Positions 15,595 through 22,895 of a DNA stretch of 43,216 bases are shown here, in pieces. Within the stretch, counting starts at the first letter, position 1, and each line of letters begins with the position of its first letter. The translations under genes were made by a program, and so were the position numbers. Below the pieces are notes generated by a model. That model did not search any database, was not told the DNA's origin, and saw nothing but the letters and a program-made list of their open reading frames with translations. Source of the stretch: Planctomycetota bacterium (GTDB lineage Bacteria > Planctomycetota > Phycisphaerae > Phycisphaerales > UBA1924); the NCBI GenBank assembly GCA_963204725.1, contig CAUJHH010000050.1:1-43216 (forward strand), given 5' to 3'.

Positions 15595-17028
15595 TCAAAG
15601 ACGCCACGACACATACTTGATCTCGGAGTACTCGTCCATCGCGTGGCTCCCGCCCTCTCGGCCGAGTCCGGAGTGCTTGACGCCGCCGAATGGCGCCTGC
15701 GCAGTCGATGGCGCGGCGTCGTTTGCACCGACGATGCCGTACTCGAGCGACTCCGCGACTCGCATGAGGCGCGACGCGTCGCGTGTGAAGAAGTATGCCG
15801 CCAGACCGAACTCCGAGTCATTTGCCCGGGTGATCGCTTCGGATTCGCTGTTGAACTTCGCGACCGGCGCAACGGGCCCGAAGGTCTCTTCGCGGCAGAC
15901 GAGCATCTCCGGCGTCATCTCCGCGACGAGCGTGGGCGCGTAGAACCGGTCCGCGTGTCCATCGACGCGGACCCGCTTGCCACCGACGACTAGTCGGCCT
16001 CCAAGCGATGTCGCGTTCTGGATGTGCGACTCCACCTTCTCCATCGCGGCGTCGTTGATCAGCGGTCCGATCTGCACGCCATCCGAGAGGCCGTCGCCGA
16101 CTCGCAGACCTTCGATCGCAACCGCGAATCGGGAGACAAACTCGTCGTAGACGCCGGCCTGCACATAGAAGCGATTGGCGCAGATGCACGTCTGGCCGGC
16201 GTTGCGGAACTTGCACGCCACCGCGGCGTCGACGGCCCGGTCCATGTCGGCATCGTCGAAGACGATGAATGGTGCATGGCCACCAAGCTCCAGCGAGATC
16301 CGCAGCAGGTTCTTCGAGGCCTTGCCCATGAGCATGCGCCCGACCTCGGTTGAACCGGTGAACGAGAGCTTGCGGACGCGGGGATCGTCGAACATCGCGT
16401 CGCCGATCGGCGCGGCCTTGCCCGTGATGATGTTGATCACACCGTCTGGAATGCCCGCCTCGCACGCGAGCTCTCCGATTGCGAGCGCCGAGAGCGGCGT
16501 ATCTTCGGCCGGCTTGATGACCACGGTGCAGCCCGCAGCGAGCGCGGGGCCAAGCTTTCGCGTGATCATCGCGGCGGGGAAGTTCCACGGCGTAATGATC
16601 GCCGTCACTCCGACGGGCTGCCTCAGAACCAGGATGCGCTTGTCGGCGGCGGACGCGGGGATGATCTCGCCCTTGAGGCGCTTGCCCTCTTCTGCGGCCC
16701 AATCGAGGAACGACGCGGCGTACCCGATCTCGCCGCGCGCCTCGGCAAGGGGCTTGCCCTGCTCAAGGGTCATCAGCCGTGCGAGCCGCTCAACGTCTCG
16801 ACGCATGAGTGTCGCAAGACGGGCGATGAGCGTGCCTCGCTCCGCGGCGGTGGTCGAGGCCCAGCGCGGGCCCGCGCGATACGCGGCATCGACCGCGTCT
16901 CGAGTTTCAGCCGCGCCGAGCGCCTGCACCCGCGCGATCACCTCGTCGGTCGCCGGATTGGTGACGGCGAGTGTCGTTCCGTCGGCGGACCCAACCCACT
17001 TACCGCCGATAAGGCTGCTGGTCTGCAA
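15595..17028 (-). CDS. NAD(P)-dependent aldehyde dehydrogenase, succinate-semialdehyde dehydrogenase-like
   Basis: About 477 residues, close to the 482 of GabD. Family landmarks: 'GVTAIITPWNFPAAMITRK', 'CTVVIKPAEDTPLSA', 'LSFTGSTEVGRML', the general-base Glu in 'SLELGGHAPFIV', the catalytic Cys in 'RNAGQTCICANRFYV', and 'EETFGPVAPVAKF'. These fit GabD/aminoaldehyde dehydrogenases. The start is uncertain: TTG at 17028 (AAAGG upstream) gives the usual 'LIGGKWV' beginning, while ATG at 17097 adds 23 residues without a ribosome site. First gene of the six-gene operon. It would oxidise the aldehyde made by the neighbouring aminotransferase, giving succinate from GABA or an amino acid from a diamine. 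Confidence 0.9.
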   Translation of the reverse strand: MQTSSLIGGKWVGSADGTTLAVTNPATDEVIARVQALGAAETRDAVDAAYRAGPRWASTTAAERGTLIARLATLMRRDVERLARLMTLEQGKPLAEARGEIGYAASFLDWAAEEGKRLKGEIIPASAADKRILVLRQPVGVTAIITPWNFPAAMITRKLGPALAAGCTVVIKPAEDTPLSALAIGELACEAGIPDGVINIITGKAAPIGDAMFDDPRVRKLSFTGSTEVGRMLMGKASKNLLRISLELGGHAPFIVFDDADMDRAVDAAVACKFRNAGQTCICANRFYVQAGVYDEFVSRFAVAIEGLRVGDGLSDGVQIGPLINDAAMEKVESHIQNATSLGGRLVVGGKRVRVDGHADRFYAPTLVAEMTPEMLVCREETFGPVAPVAKFNSESEAITRANDSEFGLAAYFFTRDASRLMRVAESLEYGIVGANDAAPSTAQAPFGGVKHSGLGREGGSHAMDEYSEIKYVSWRL

Positions 17029-17260
17029 TCGGTGGCCTTTCGTGAGGTGCCGGAACGAGGAGTGCGTGTCAACCAATGCGGGAGGACGATGCCTCATCGT
17101 AGGGGCAAATGCGCTTGAACGCCGTTGGCATTCACTACGCTCTTCCAGCAGAACAGCGCAGGCGATGGGGGAAAACGCCCTGGCGATCGAGCGATTCGGC
17201 GCATGGCGTGCCGCGGCAACGCGCCGCGCTCGCACGCCCAGATGCGGCCGGAACGCAAGG

Positions 17261-17284
17261 CGGCTCCGGCGAGTGCCGGAGCCG
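17261..17284 (-). terminator. Perfect 10-bp hairpin after gdhA
   Basis: CGGCTCCGGC and GCCGGAGCCG enclose a four-base loop, 25 bases after the gdhA stop on the minus strand. It is not followed by a T-tract, so it is either a weak or factor-assisted terminator or an mRNA 3' stabiliser. It separates gdhA from the operon that starts near 17028; I see no clear promoter in the rest of the 281-base gap. Confidence 0.5.
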
Positions 17285-17309
17285 CAGGGTGATTCGGTGA
17301 TAGTTCGCT

Positions 17310-18644
17310 TTACGGGAAGATGCCGCGGACCTCGTAGACCTTTCGCAGGCGTTCGAGCGCAGCGGCGTAGGCGGCGGTGCGGAGGTCGCAGTTGTACTTG
17401 CGGCGCGCGTCGCGCGTACGGCCGGCGGCCTTCACCATGTGCTTGTTGAGCTCGCGGTCGACTTTTTCAAGATCCCAGGACTGGAACGTGTTGTTCTGGA
17501 CCCACTCGAAGTAGGAGACCGTGACGCCGCCGGCGTTGCAGAGGATGGCGGGGAGAACCTCGATACCGCGCTTTTGAAGGATGCGCTCGCCGGCGGGCGT
17601 GGTCGGGGCGTTGGCACCCTCGGCGACGACCTTGCAGTTGAGCATGGTCGCCTCGGGCTCTTGGATCATCTGCTCGAGCGCGGCTGGGATGAAGATGTCG
17701 ACCTGGGTCTTGTAGAACTCTTCCTTGGTGATGGCGGTGGCCTTGGCGTAGCCGGCGACGCCGCCCTTCTGCTGGGTGTACGTCGCCAGATCATTGGCGT
17801 CGATCCCCTTGTCGTTCCTGATGAAGCCGGTATGGTCGGCCACGGCGATCATCTTCGCGCCCTTGTCCTGGAAGATGCGGCCGGACCATGAGCCAACGTT
17901 TCCGAATCCGAGAACGCTGAAGGTGCAGGACTCAGGCTTGAGGTTGAGCTCGGGGAGCATCTCGACAAGCGTGTCGACAACACCCTGGCCGGTGGCCTTC
18001 TCGCGACCGAGCGATCCGCCGTACTCGATGGGCTTGCCGGTGATGACGGCACCGGGGTTGTGGCCGCCGATCTCGGAGAGAAAGGTGTAGGTGTCGGCGA
18101 TCCACGCCATGTGCTGGCTGTTGGAGCCGACGTCGGGCGCGGGGATGTCGTAATCCGGACCGATCTGGTGGGCGATCGCTGCGGTGAAACGCCGGACGAT
18201 GCGCTCCATCTCGATCATGGAGTGCTTGCGAGGATCGACCTTGATGCCGCCCTTGCCGCCGCCGTACGGGACGCCGACGAGCGAGCACTTCATGGTCATG
18301 AGAAAGGCGAGCGACTTGACATCGTCGAGGTGAACGTCGTGGTGGAATCGAAGGCCGCCCTTGTAGGGGCCGAGGGCGTTGTTGTGCTGGACGCGATAGC
18401 CCTTAAAGAGCTCGTACCTGCCGGTGTCCATCTTCACGGGGAAGTGGACCATGATCTCGTTCTTGGGCTGCGCGAGAATGAGCTGGAGGTAGTGCGGCAG
18501 CCCCATGATCTCCGCGGCGTGCAGCATGCTGCCCACGGTCTGGCTATAAAGATTGTTCGGATCGTCCGGGAGTCCGACATCGTTGAAGATGCCGTTGCCA
18601 GGAGTCTCGGCCTCATGCGCCTTTGGCGCCGTCATGGTGGTCAT
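17310..18644 (-). CDS. gdhA: Glutamate dehydrogenase
   Basis: Protein of 444 residues of the small hexameric glutamate/leucine dehydrogenase family, which interconverts glutamate with 2-oxoglutarate and ammonia. Seen: 'GGLRFHHDVHLDDVKSLAF' and 'MKCSLVGVPYGGGKGGIKVD', containing the substrate-binding and catalytic lysines, 'PAPDVGSNSQHMAWIADTY' with the catalytic Asp, the nucleotide fold 'VLGFGNVGSWSGR', and 'NAGGVTVSYFEWVQN' near the end. ATG at 18644 follows GGAAGAG. NAD or NADP preference was not determined. It lies directly upstream of the aminotransferase/aldehyde dehydrogenase operon on the same strand, so it could regenerate 2-oxoglutarate for the transaminases. Confidence 0.95.
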   Translation of the reverse strand: MTTMTAPKAHEAETPGNGIFNDVGLPDDPNNLYSQTVGSMLHAAEIMGLPHYLQLILAQPKNEIMVHFPVKMDTGRYELFKGYRVQHNNALGPYKGGLRFHHDVHLDDVKSLAFLMTMKCSLVGVPYGGGKGGIKVDPRKHSMIEMERIVRRFTAAIAHQIGPDYDIPAPDVGSNSQHMAWIADTYTFLSEIGGHNPGAVITGKPIEYGGSLGREKATGQGVVDTLVEMLPELNLKPESCTFSVLGFGNVGSWSGRIFQDKGAKMIAVADHTGFIRNDKGIDANDLATYTQQKGGVAGYAKATAITKEEFYKTQVDIFIPAALEQMIQEPEATMLNCKVVAEGANAPTTPAGERILQKRGIEVLPAILCNAGGVTVSYFEWVQNNTFQSWDLEKVDRELNKHMVKAAGRTRDARRKYNCDLRTAAYAAALERLRKVYEVRGIFP

Positions 18645-18721
18645 TTCACTCTTCCAGAATCAGGTGGCAGTATCGCTCGGACCGACGCGAGGACGGCTCG
18701 CGGTCCTTGACCAAACATTGT

Positions 18722-18744
18722 CCGCTCTGACCATTCAGGAGCGG
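18722..18744. promoter_or_regulatory. Inverted repeat between gdhA and the receiver-like gene
   Basis: CCGCTC (18722-18727) and GAGCGG (18739-18744) are complementary arms with TGA and TCA continuing inward. The dyad lies in the 166-base divergent region, 78 bases before gdhA and 67 before the ATG at 18811, a position suited to a regulator of either gene. No known consensus was recognised. Confidence 0.3.
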
Positions 18745-18810
18745 TCTACATTCTTGGCAGACACACCGTGTGAATCGACCAGAATCCGCGCCGTCCTTTG
18801 GACCAAAGCC

Positions 18811-19170
18811 ATGATCCTGTACTTTGCGTCGGACCTCGTGTGGGCTACCCGGATCAAGGCAACGGCCGAGGATCTCGGGCTCCCCTGCCGCCCAGTCCGG
18901 AACCCCGACATGCTTGCCCAGCGTCTGGGCGATTCGAAGCCCACCGCACTCATTCTGGACCTGGAAACCGAGCAGGCCGGCCTGGAACTGCTCGCGGCTC
19001 TGCGGGCGAACCCTGCAGGCGCGGGAGTCCGGGTTCTGGCGTTCGCGCCGCACGTCAAAAAGGACTTGATGCAAGCCGCCCGAGATGCGGGCGCCAACGA
19101 GGTGCTGACCCGAGGCGCGTTCGACCATGACTTGGTGGACATCCTGTTCCGGCTTGCTGCGAGCACATAG
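18811..19170 (+). CDS. Stand-alone receiver-like domain, probably degenerate
   Basis: Protein of 119 residues with the alternating strand/helix pattern of a CheY-type receiver. 'PTALILDLETEQAGLELLAA' places Asp50 where the phosphoryl acceptor would be. The usual pair of acidic residues at the end of strand 1 is not present ('ILYFASDLVWATR'), and the conserved Lys near the end of strand 5 is replaced in 'NEVLTRGAFDHD'. It is therefore likely a pseudo-receiver that works by binding, not by normal phosphotransfer. No kinase or output domain is adjacent, and it is divergent from gdhA. The start at 18811 gives the expected beginning of strand 1. Function unknown. Confidence 0.65.
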   Translation: MILYFASDLVWATRIKATAEDLGLPCRPVRNPDMLAQRLGDSKPTALILDLETEQAGLELLAALRANPAGAGVRVLAFAPHVKKDLMQAARDAGANEVLTRGAFDHDLVDILFRLAAST

Positions 19171-19220
19171 AGACATGCGCAGCGCGGACCTGGATCCGCC
19201 CGGCGAAGGATTGGGGACAT

Positions 19221-19685
19221 TCAGGACGACTTCGGCGGTGTGCCGGGCGGCGGCGCGGGCGGCGGATCCTGCGCCGTATCGACACCTTCGGCTTCGATTC
19301 CCGCCTCGGGCTCGGGCGTGGGGTCCGCGAATTTCAGGAACGGAATTGTCGAGTCGATGTTCTCGAGCGTCTTTCGCAACGATGCGAGATGCGCGTCGAG
19401 CGATGCGAGCGACTTGTCCACCGACTTGAGAGTTGCATCCATTGAAACCAGCGAGGCATCGATCGACTTGACAAGCTCGAGCCGGGCCTTGGTTTCGTCC
19501 AACTGGATCTGGAGCGCATCGAGCTTCGGATTGACTCTGCCAACCTCCTGGAGCAACTGCTCGGTCCGGTCCAGACGCTCGTTGGTGACGACCAGATTGT
19601 CCCGGATGTCTCGAACGTATTCGAATGCGCAGCCACCGAGGGGGACGCACGCCAACGCGGCACCGATCGCCAAGTGGATTCTCAT
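19221..19685 (-). CDS. Lipoprotein with heptad-repeat coiled coil
   Basis: Protein of 154 residues. The signal peptide ends in lipobox LGGC with Cys19 as lipidation site. Residues about 22-112 are one long helix. From about 74 to 110 it shows a regular seven-residue repeat of the form S-[hydrophobic]-D-x-x-[hydrophobic]-x ('SIDASLV', 'SMDATLK', 'SVDKSLA', 'SLDAHLA'). A Pro/Glu-rich tail follows. It resembles Lpp-like or DUF-type periplasmic spacers in layout but I do not recognise the family. ATG at 19685 is preferred to an upstream ATG because it directly starts the signal peptide. It lies 17 bases after the STAS gene, third in a gyrA-STAS-lipoprotein series. Confidence 0.75.
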   Translation of the reverse strand: MRIHLAIGAALACVPLGGCAFEYVRDIRDNLVVTNERLDRTEQLLQEVGRVNPKLDALQIQLDETKARLELVKSIDASLVSMDATLKSVDKSLASLDAHLASLRKTLENIDSTIPFLKFADPTPEPEAGIEAEGVDTAQDPPPAPPPGTPPKSS

Positions 19686-19702
19686 GGAAGCACGATAGCC
19701 GC

Positions 19703-20059
19703 TCAGCCCTCGCGGGCCTCGTCTTCGAGCTGCAATCCGGCGAGTGCTGTCATGGGGTCTGGAGCGAACCTGAAGACCTTGTCCAACCCGGTCACCATCA
19801 TCACCGACCAGACTTCTTCCGTCACGGCGCAAAGCTTCAGCGTGCGATTCGCCGCTGCGAGCAGTTTGCGGATCCGTAGAAGTTGCGCAAGATTCGAAGA
19901 GTTCAGGTACGAGACGCGGCCGAGATTGACCACTACGTGCGGTGTCCGGTCCGCGTCGGTCGCGGCGATCCGGTCGGCAATGGCATTGAGCTCTTCCGAG
20001 AGCGCCGGCTCATCGGAGAGTTCGGAGAGAACGATATCGTCGGACCACTCGATCGCCAT
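19703..20059 (-). CDS. STAS-domain protein (anti-sigma factor antagonist-like)
   Basis: Protein of 118 residues with a single STAS domain. The family's strand and phospho-site region is 'TPHVVVNLGRVSYLNSSNLAQLLRIRKLL' in part: 'VSYLNSSNLAQLLRI' puts Ser54/Ser55 at the position phosphorylated in SpoIIAA/RsbV. In RsbV-type switches the dephosphorylated form binds an anti-sigma kinase and frees a sigma factor. No RsbW-type kinase or sigma gene is present in the window. It lies 30 bases downstream of gyrA on the same strand, an unusual partner, and may simply be co-transcribed with it. Confidence 0.85.
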   Translation of the reverse strand: MAIEWSDDIVLSELSDEPALSEELNAIADRIAATDADRTPHVVVNLGRVSYLNSSNLAQLLRIRKLLAAANRTLKLCAVTEEVWSVMMVTGLDKVFRFAPDPMTALAGLQLEDEAREG

Positions 20060-20089
20060 ACAGATGCCATTCTACCCCGATGCCAGTCG

Positions 20090-22777
20090 CTACGCGGTTG
20101 GGGTTTGATCGGAAGATTCTTCAACCCGGGCGACGGCGATGGCTTCATCACCATCGTGGAGCGAGACGACGCGCACCCCTTGGGTACCGCGTCCGATGAC
20201 GGAGATCGACTCTGCGGGGAGGCGGACAAGCTGCCCGCCCTTGGTCACAACAACGATCTCGTCGGAATCACGCAGACCCAACGCCGAGACCGACGGGCCG
20301 TTGCGCTCGGTGGTCTTGATGTCGGCACGGCCCTTGCCGCCACGGGTCTGGGAATAGAGCTTCCCGCTCTCGGGCGCGACGCGATATTCATCGACCGCTG
20401 TGCGCTTGCCGTAGCCGTTGCGAGTGACGGAAAGGAGTGTCAACGTCGTATCCTCGGTGACGAGATCGCCGTCCGCGTCTTCCTTCATGGCGATCGGCAC
20501 GACACCGATGACCTTGTCGCCCTCGCTGAGATCGATGCCCTTGACGCCTGCTGCGGAACGGCCCATGAGACGCGCGTCCTGCTCGTTGAATCGGATCGCC
20601 TGGCCATTCGAAGTGGCAAGCAGGATGTCGTCGTTTCCATCGGTCACCGCGACGGCAAGGAGCGAGTCCCCGTCCTTGAGCCCGACGGCGATGATGCCGC
20701 CCCGATTGACGTTGCGGTACTCCTTGAGCGCGGTACGCTTGACGATGCCCCCCTCGGAGACGAAGGTCAGGAACTGGCTGGAAGACTCGAAGTTCTTGAC
20801 CGTCAGGAAGGCGCGGCAGGTCTCGCCCTCGCGAAGTTCGAGCAGGTTGACCAGCGCGCGGCCCTTGGACGTCCGCGTCATCTCCGGAAGCTCGAAGACT
20901 CGCTTCTTGAAGACACGGCCGGTGTTGGTGAAACAGAGCAGGTCGTCGTGCGACGACGCAACAAAGAGGTGCTCGATGAAGTCATCGTCCTTCGCGTCCG
21001 AGGCGATGATGCCCTTGCCGCCGCGGTTCTGCGTGCGATAGGTGTCGAGCGGCACGCGTTTCGCGTAGCCGGCGCGTGAGATCGTGACAGCGACCTCGTG
21101 TTCCTGGATCAGCGCGCCGATGTCGATATCTTCCGCGGCCTCCTCGATGCGGGTGAGGCGTGGGGAGTTGTAGCGGGCTCGCATTTCGGCGCAGTCTTGC
21201 TTGACCATGTCGAGCACGAGCTGCTCGTCACCCAGGATCTTCTCGTAGCCCTCGATCTCACCGACCACCTTGTGGTATTCCTCGGTGAGCCGCTCAATCT
21301 CGAGCCCCGTGAGCTGGATCAGACGCATGTTGCCGATCGTCTCGGCCTGGATTCGGGTGAGCGCGACCCCGCCCTTGGCCTCGGCAAGCTCGAGATAGCG
21401 CCGCAGTCGGGGCGGGAGTTTGGGCGCGTGGGGGTGGGAGGCGGGGATCCGGAATCGGCGGTCCATCAGGCCCTGGATCGCCTCCTCACGCGTGCTGCTC
21501 GCGCGGATGATGCGGATAACTTCATCGATGTCGCACACGGCGTAGATCAACGCCTCAAGAATGTGCGCACGCTTCTTGGCCTCGCGGAGCAGGTACGACG
21601 TGCGACGCCGGATGACCTCGATGCGGTGGTTGATGTAGCAATCGATCATGTCGCGCAGGCCGAGCGTGCGCGGGCGCCGACCGACGAGCGCGATGTTGAT
21701 GATGCTGAACGTCTGCTGCAGAGGCGTGTGCTCGTAGAGCTGACGCTCCACCACGTTCGGGTCAGCACCCTTTTTGAGCTCGATCACGATGCGCGTCTGG
21801 GCTTCGCGCCCCGATTCGTTGCGAACATCGGAGATGTTCTCCAGCCGCTCTTCCTTCACGCCGTCCACGATCTTCTCGACGAGCCCGTTCTGGCCGAGGC
21901 CGTAGGGGATGCGATCGATCACGAGGTGGTCGCGGCCGCTCTTGGTCTGCTCGACGTGGCATTCGCCACGGACGTAGACGCGACCCCGGCCCGCGGAGTA
22001 CGCGTCGATGATGCCGGCCCTGCCCATGATCACGCCACCGGTCGGGAAGTCCGGGCCCTTGATGCCGTGACGCTCGATGGAGCCGTCGGGCCCGATGACG
22101 TCGGTCATGAGCTCGCCGAGCGAGACCGCCGGATTCTCGATCACGCGCACGATCGAATCGAGCACCTCGGTCGGGTTGTGCGGCGCGAGCGACGTCGCCA
22201 TGCCGACCGCGATGCCGAGCCCGCCGTTGATGAGCAGATTGGGGAACTTGCCGGGCAGGACCGTCGGCTCCATCAGCCGGTCGTCGTAGTTCGGCTGCTC
22301 ATCGACCGTCTCAAAGTCCAGGTCCGCGAGCATGTCCACGGCGGCGTACGTCAGTCGCGCTTCGGTGTACCTCATCGCGGCGGGCGGGTCGCCCTCGATC
22401 GAGCCGAAGTTGCCCTGCGGATCGATCAGCGGAACCCGCATCTTCCACTTCTGGGCCATGCCGACCATGGTCGGATAGATCACGCTCTCGCCGTGCGGGT
22501 GGTAATCGCCGGACGTGTTGCCGGCGATCTTCGCGCACTTAAGGTGCTTGCGGTTGGGCCTGAGCTTCAGCTCGCTCATCGCGAACAGGATGCGTCGCTG
22601 CGATGGCTTGAGCCCGTCGCGGACATCGGGCAGGGCCCGGTCCATGATGGTGCTCATCGCGTAGGTGAGGTACGAGTCCTTCAACTCGCGCGCGATGTCC
22701 GTGTCCACCAACCGCCCCGAATTCTCGGGCGCGGGTGGCATCGATCCGTCGGGTGACACGATGTCCTGGTCGGGCAT
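20090..22777 (-). CDS. gyrA: DNA gyrase subunit A
   Basis: Protein of 895 residues. The breakage-reunion domain has catalytic Tyr137 ('PPAAMRYTEARLTY'), and the C-terminal domain is a six-bladed DNA-wrapping propeller. GyrA-box-like motifs QNRGGKG and a second, QTRGGKG, are both visible, supporting gyrase rather than ParC. The quinolone-contact region is 'YHPHGESVIYPTMVGMAQ' (92-109): Ser98 is kept, but the residues equivalent to E. coli Asp82, Asp87 and Arg91 are Glu97, Pro102 and Gly106. With GyrB (not in the window) it introduces negative supercoils using ATP. It is followed closely by the STAS and lipoprotein genes. Confidence 0.96.
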   Translation of the reverse strand: MPDQDIVSPDGSMPPAPENSGRLVDTDIARELKDSYLTYAMSTIMDRALPDVRDGLKPSQRRILFAMSELKLRPNRKHLKCAKIAGNTSGDYHPHGESVIYPTMVGMAQKWKMRVPLIDPQGNFGSIEGDPPAAMRYTEARLTYAAVDMLADLDFETVDEQPNYDDRLMEPTVLPGKFPNLLINGGLGIAVGMATSLAPHNPTEVLDSIVRVIENPAVSLGELMTDVIGPDGSIERHGIKGPDFPTGGVIMGRAGIIDAYSAGRGRVYVRGECHVEQTKSGRDHLVIDRIPYGLGQNGLVEKIVDGVKEERLENISDVRNESGREAQTRIVIELKKGADPNVVERQLYEHTPLQQTFSIINIALVGRRPRTLGLRDMIDCYINHRIEVIRRRTSYLLREAKKRAHILEALIYAVCDIDEVIRIIRASSTREEAIQGLMDRRFRIPASHPHAPKLPPRLRRYLELAEAKGGVALTRIQAETIGNMRLIQLTGLEIERLTEEYHKVVGEIEGYEKILGDEQLVLDMVKQDCAEMRARYNSPRLTRIEEAAEDIDIGALIQEHEVAVTISRAGYAKRVPLDTYRTQNRGGKGIIASDAKDDDFIEHLFVASSHDDLLCFTNTGRVFKKRVFELPEMTRTSKGRALVNLLELREGETCRAFLTVKNFESSSQFLTFVSEGGIVKRTALKEYRNVNRGGIIAVGLKDGDSLLAVAVTDGNDDILLATSNGQAIRFNEQDARLMGRSAAGVKGIDLSEGDKVIGVVPIAMKEDADGDLVTEDTTLTLLSVTRNGYGKRTAVDEYRVAPESGKLYSQTRGGKGRADIKTTERNGPSVSALGLRDSDEIVVVTKGGQLVRLPAESISVIGRGTQGVRVVSLHDGDEAIAVARVEESSDQTPTA

Positions 22778-22895
22778 GCAGCGGGGCTCCGAGACGCGTC
22801 AATTCGCGCTCTGGGATGATAGGTTCAATCACCCACAGAATCGCGTGAGCACGCCCGGCAATCAGGCTGGAACCGTCCCGAATTCTTGCTGGTTT

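Noticed and set aside
7909..17028. Standard arginine decarboxylase to N-carbamoylputrescine to putrescine route
   Set aside because: It would need agmatine deiminase or agmatinase, which are not here, and would leave the ATP-grasp and C45 genes unexplained. Kept only as an alternative.
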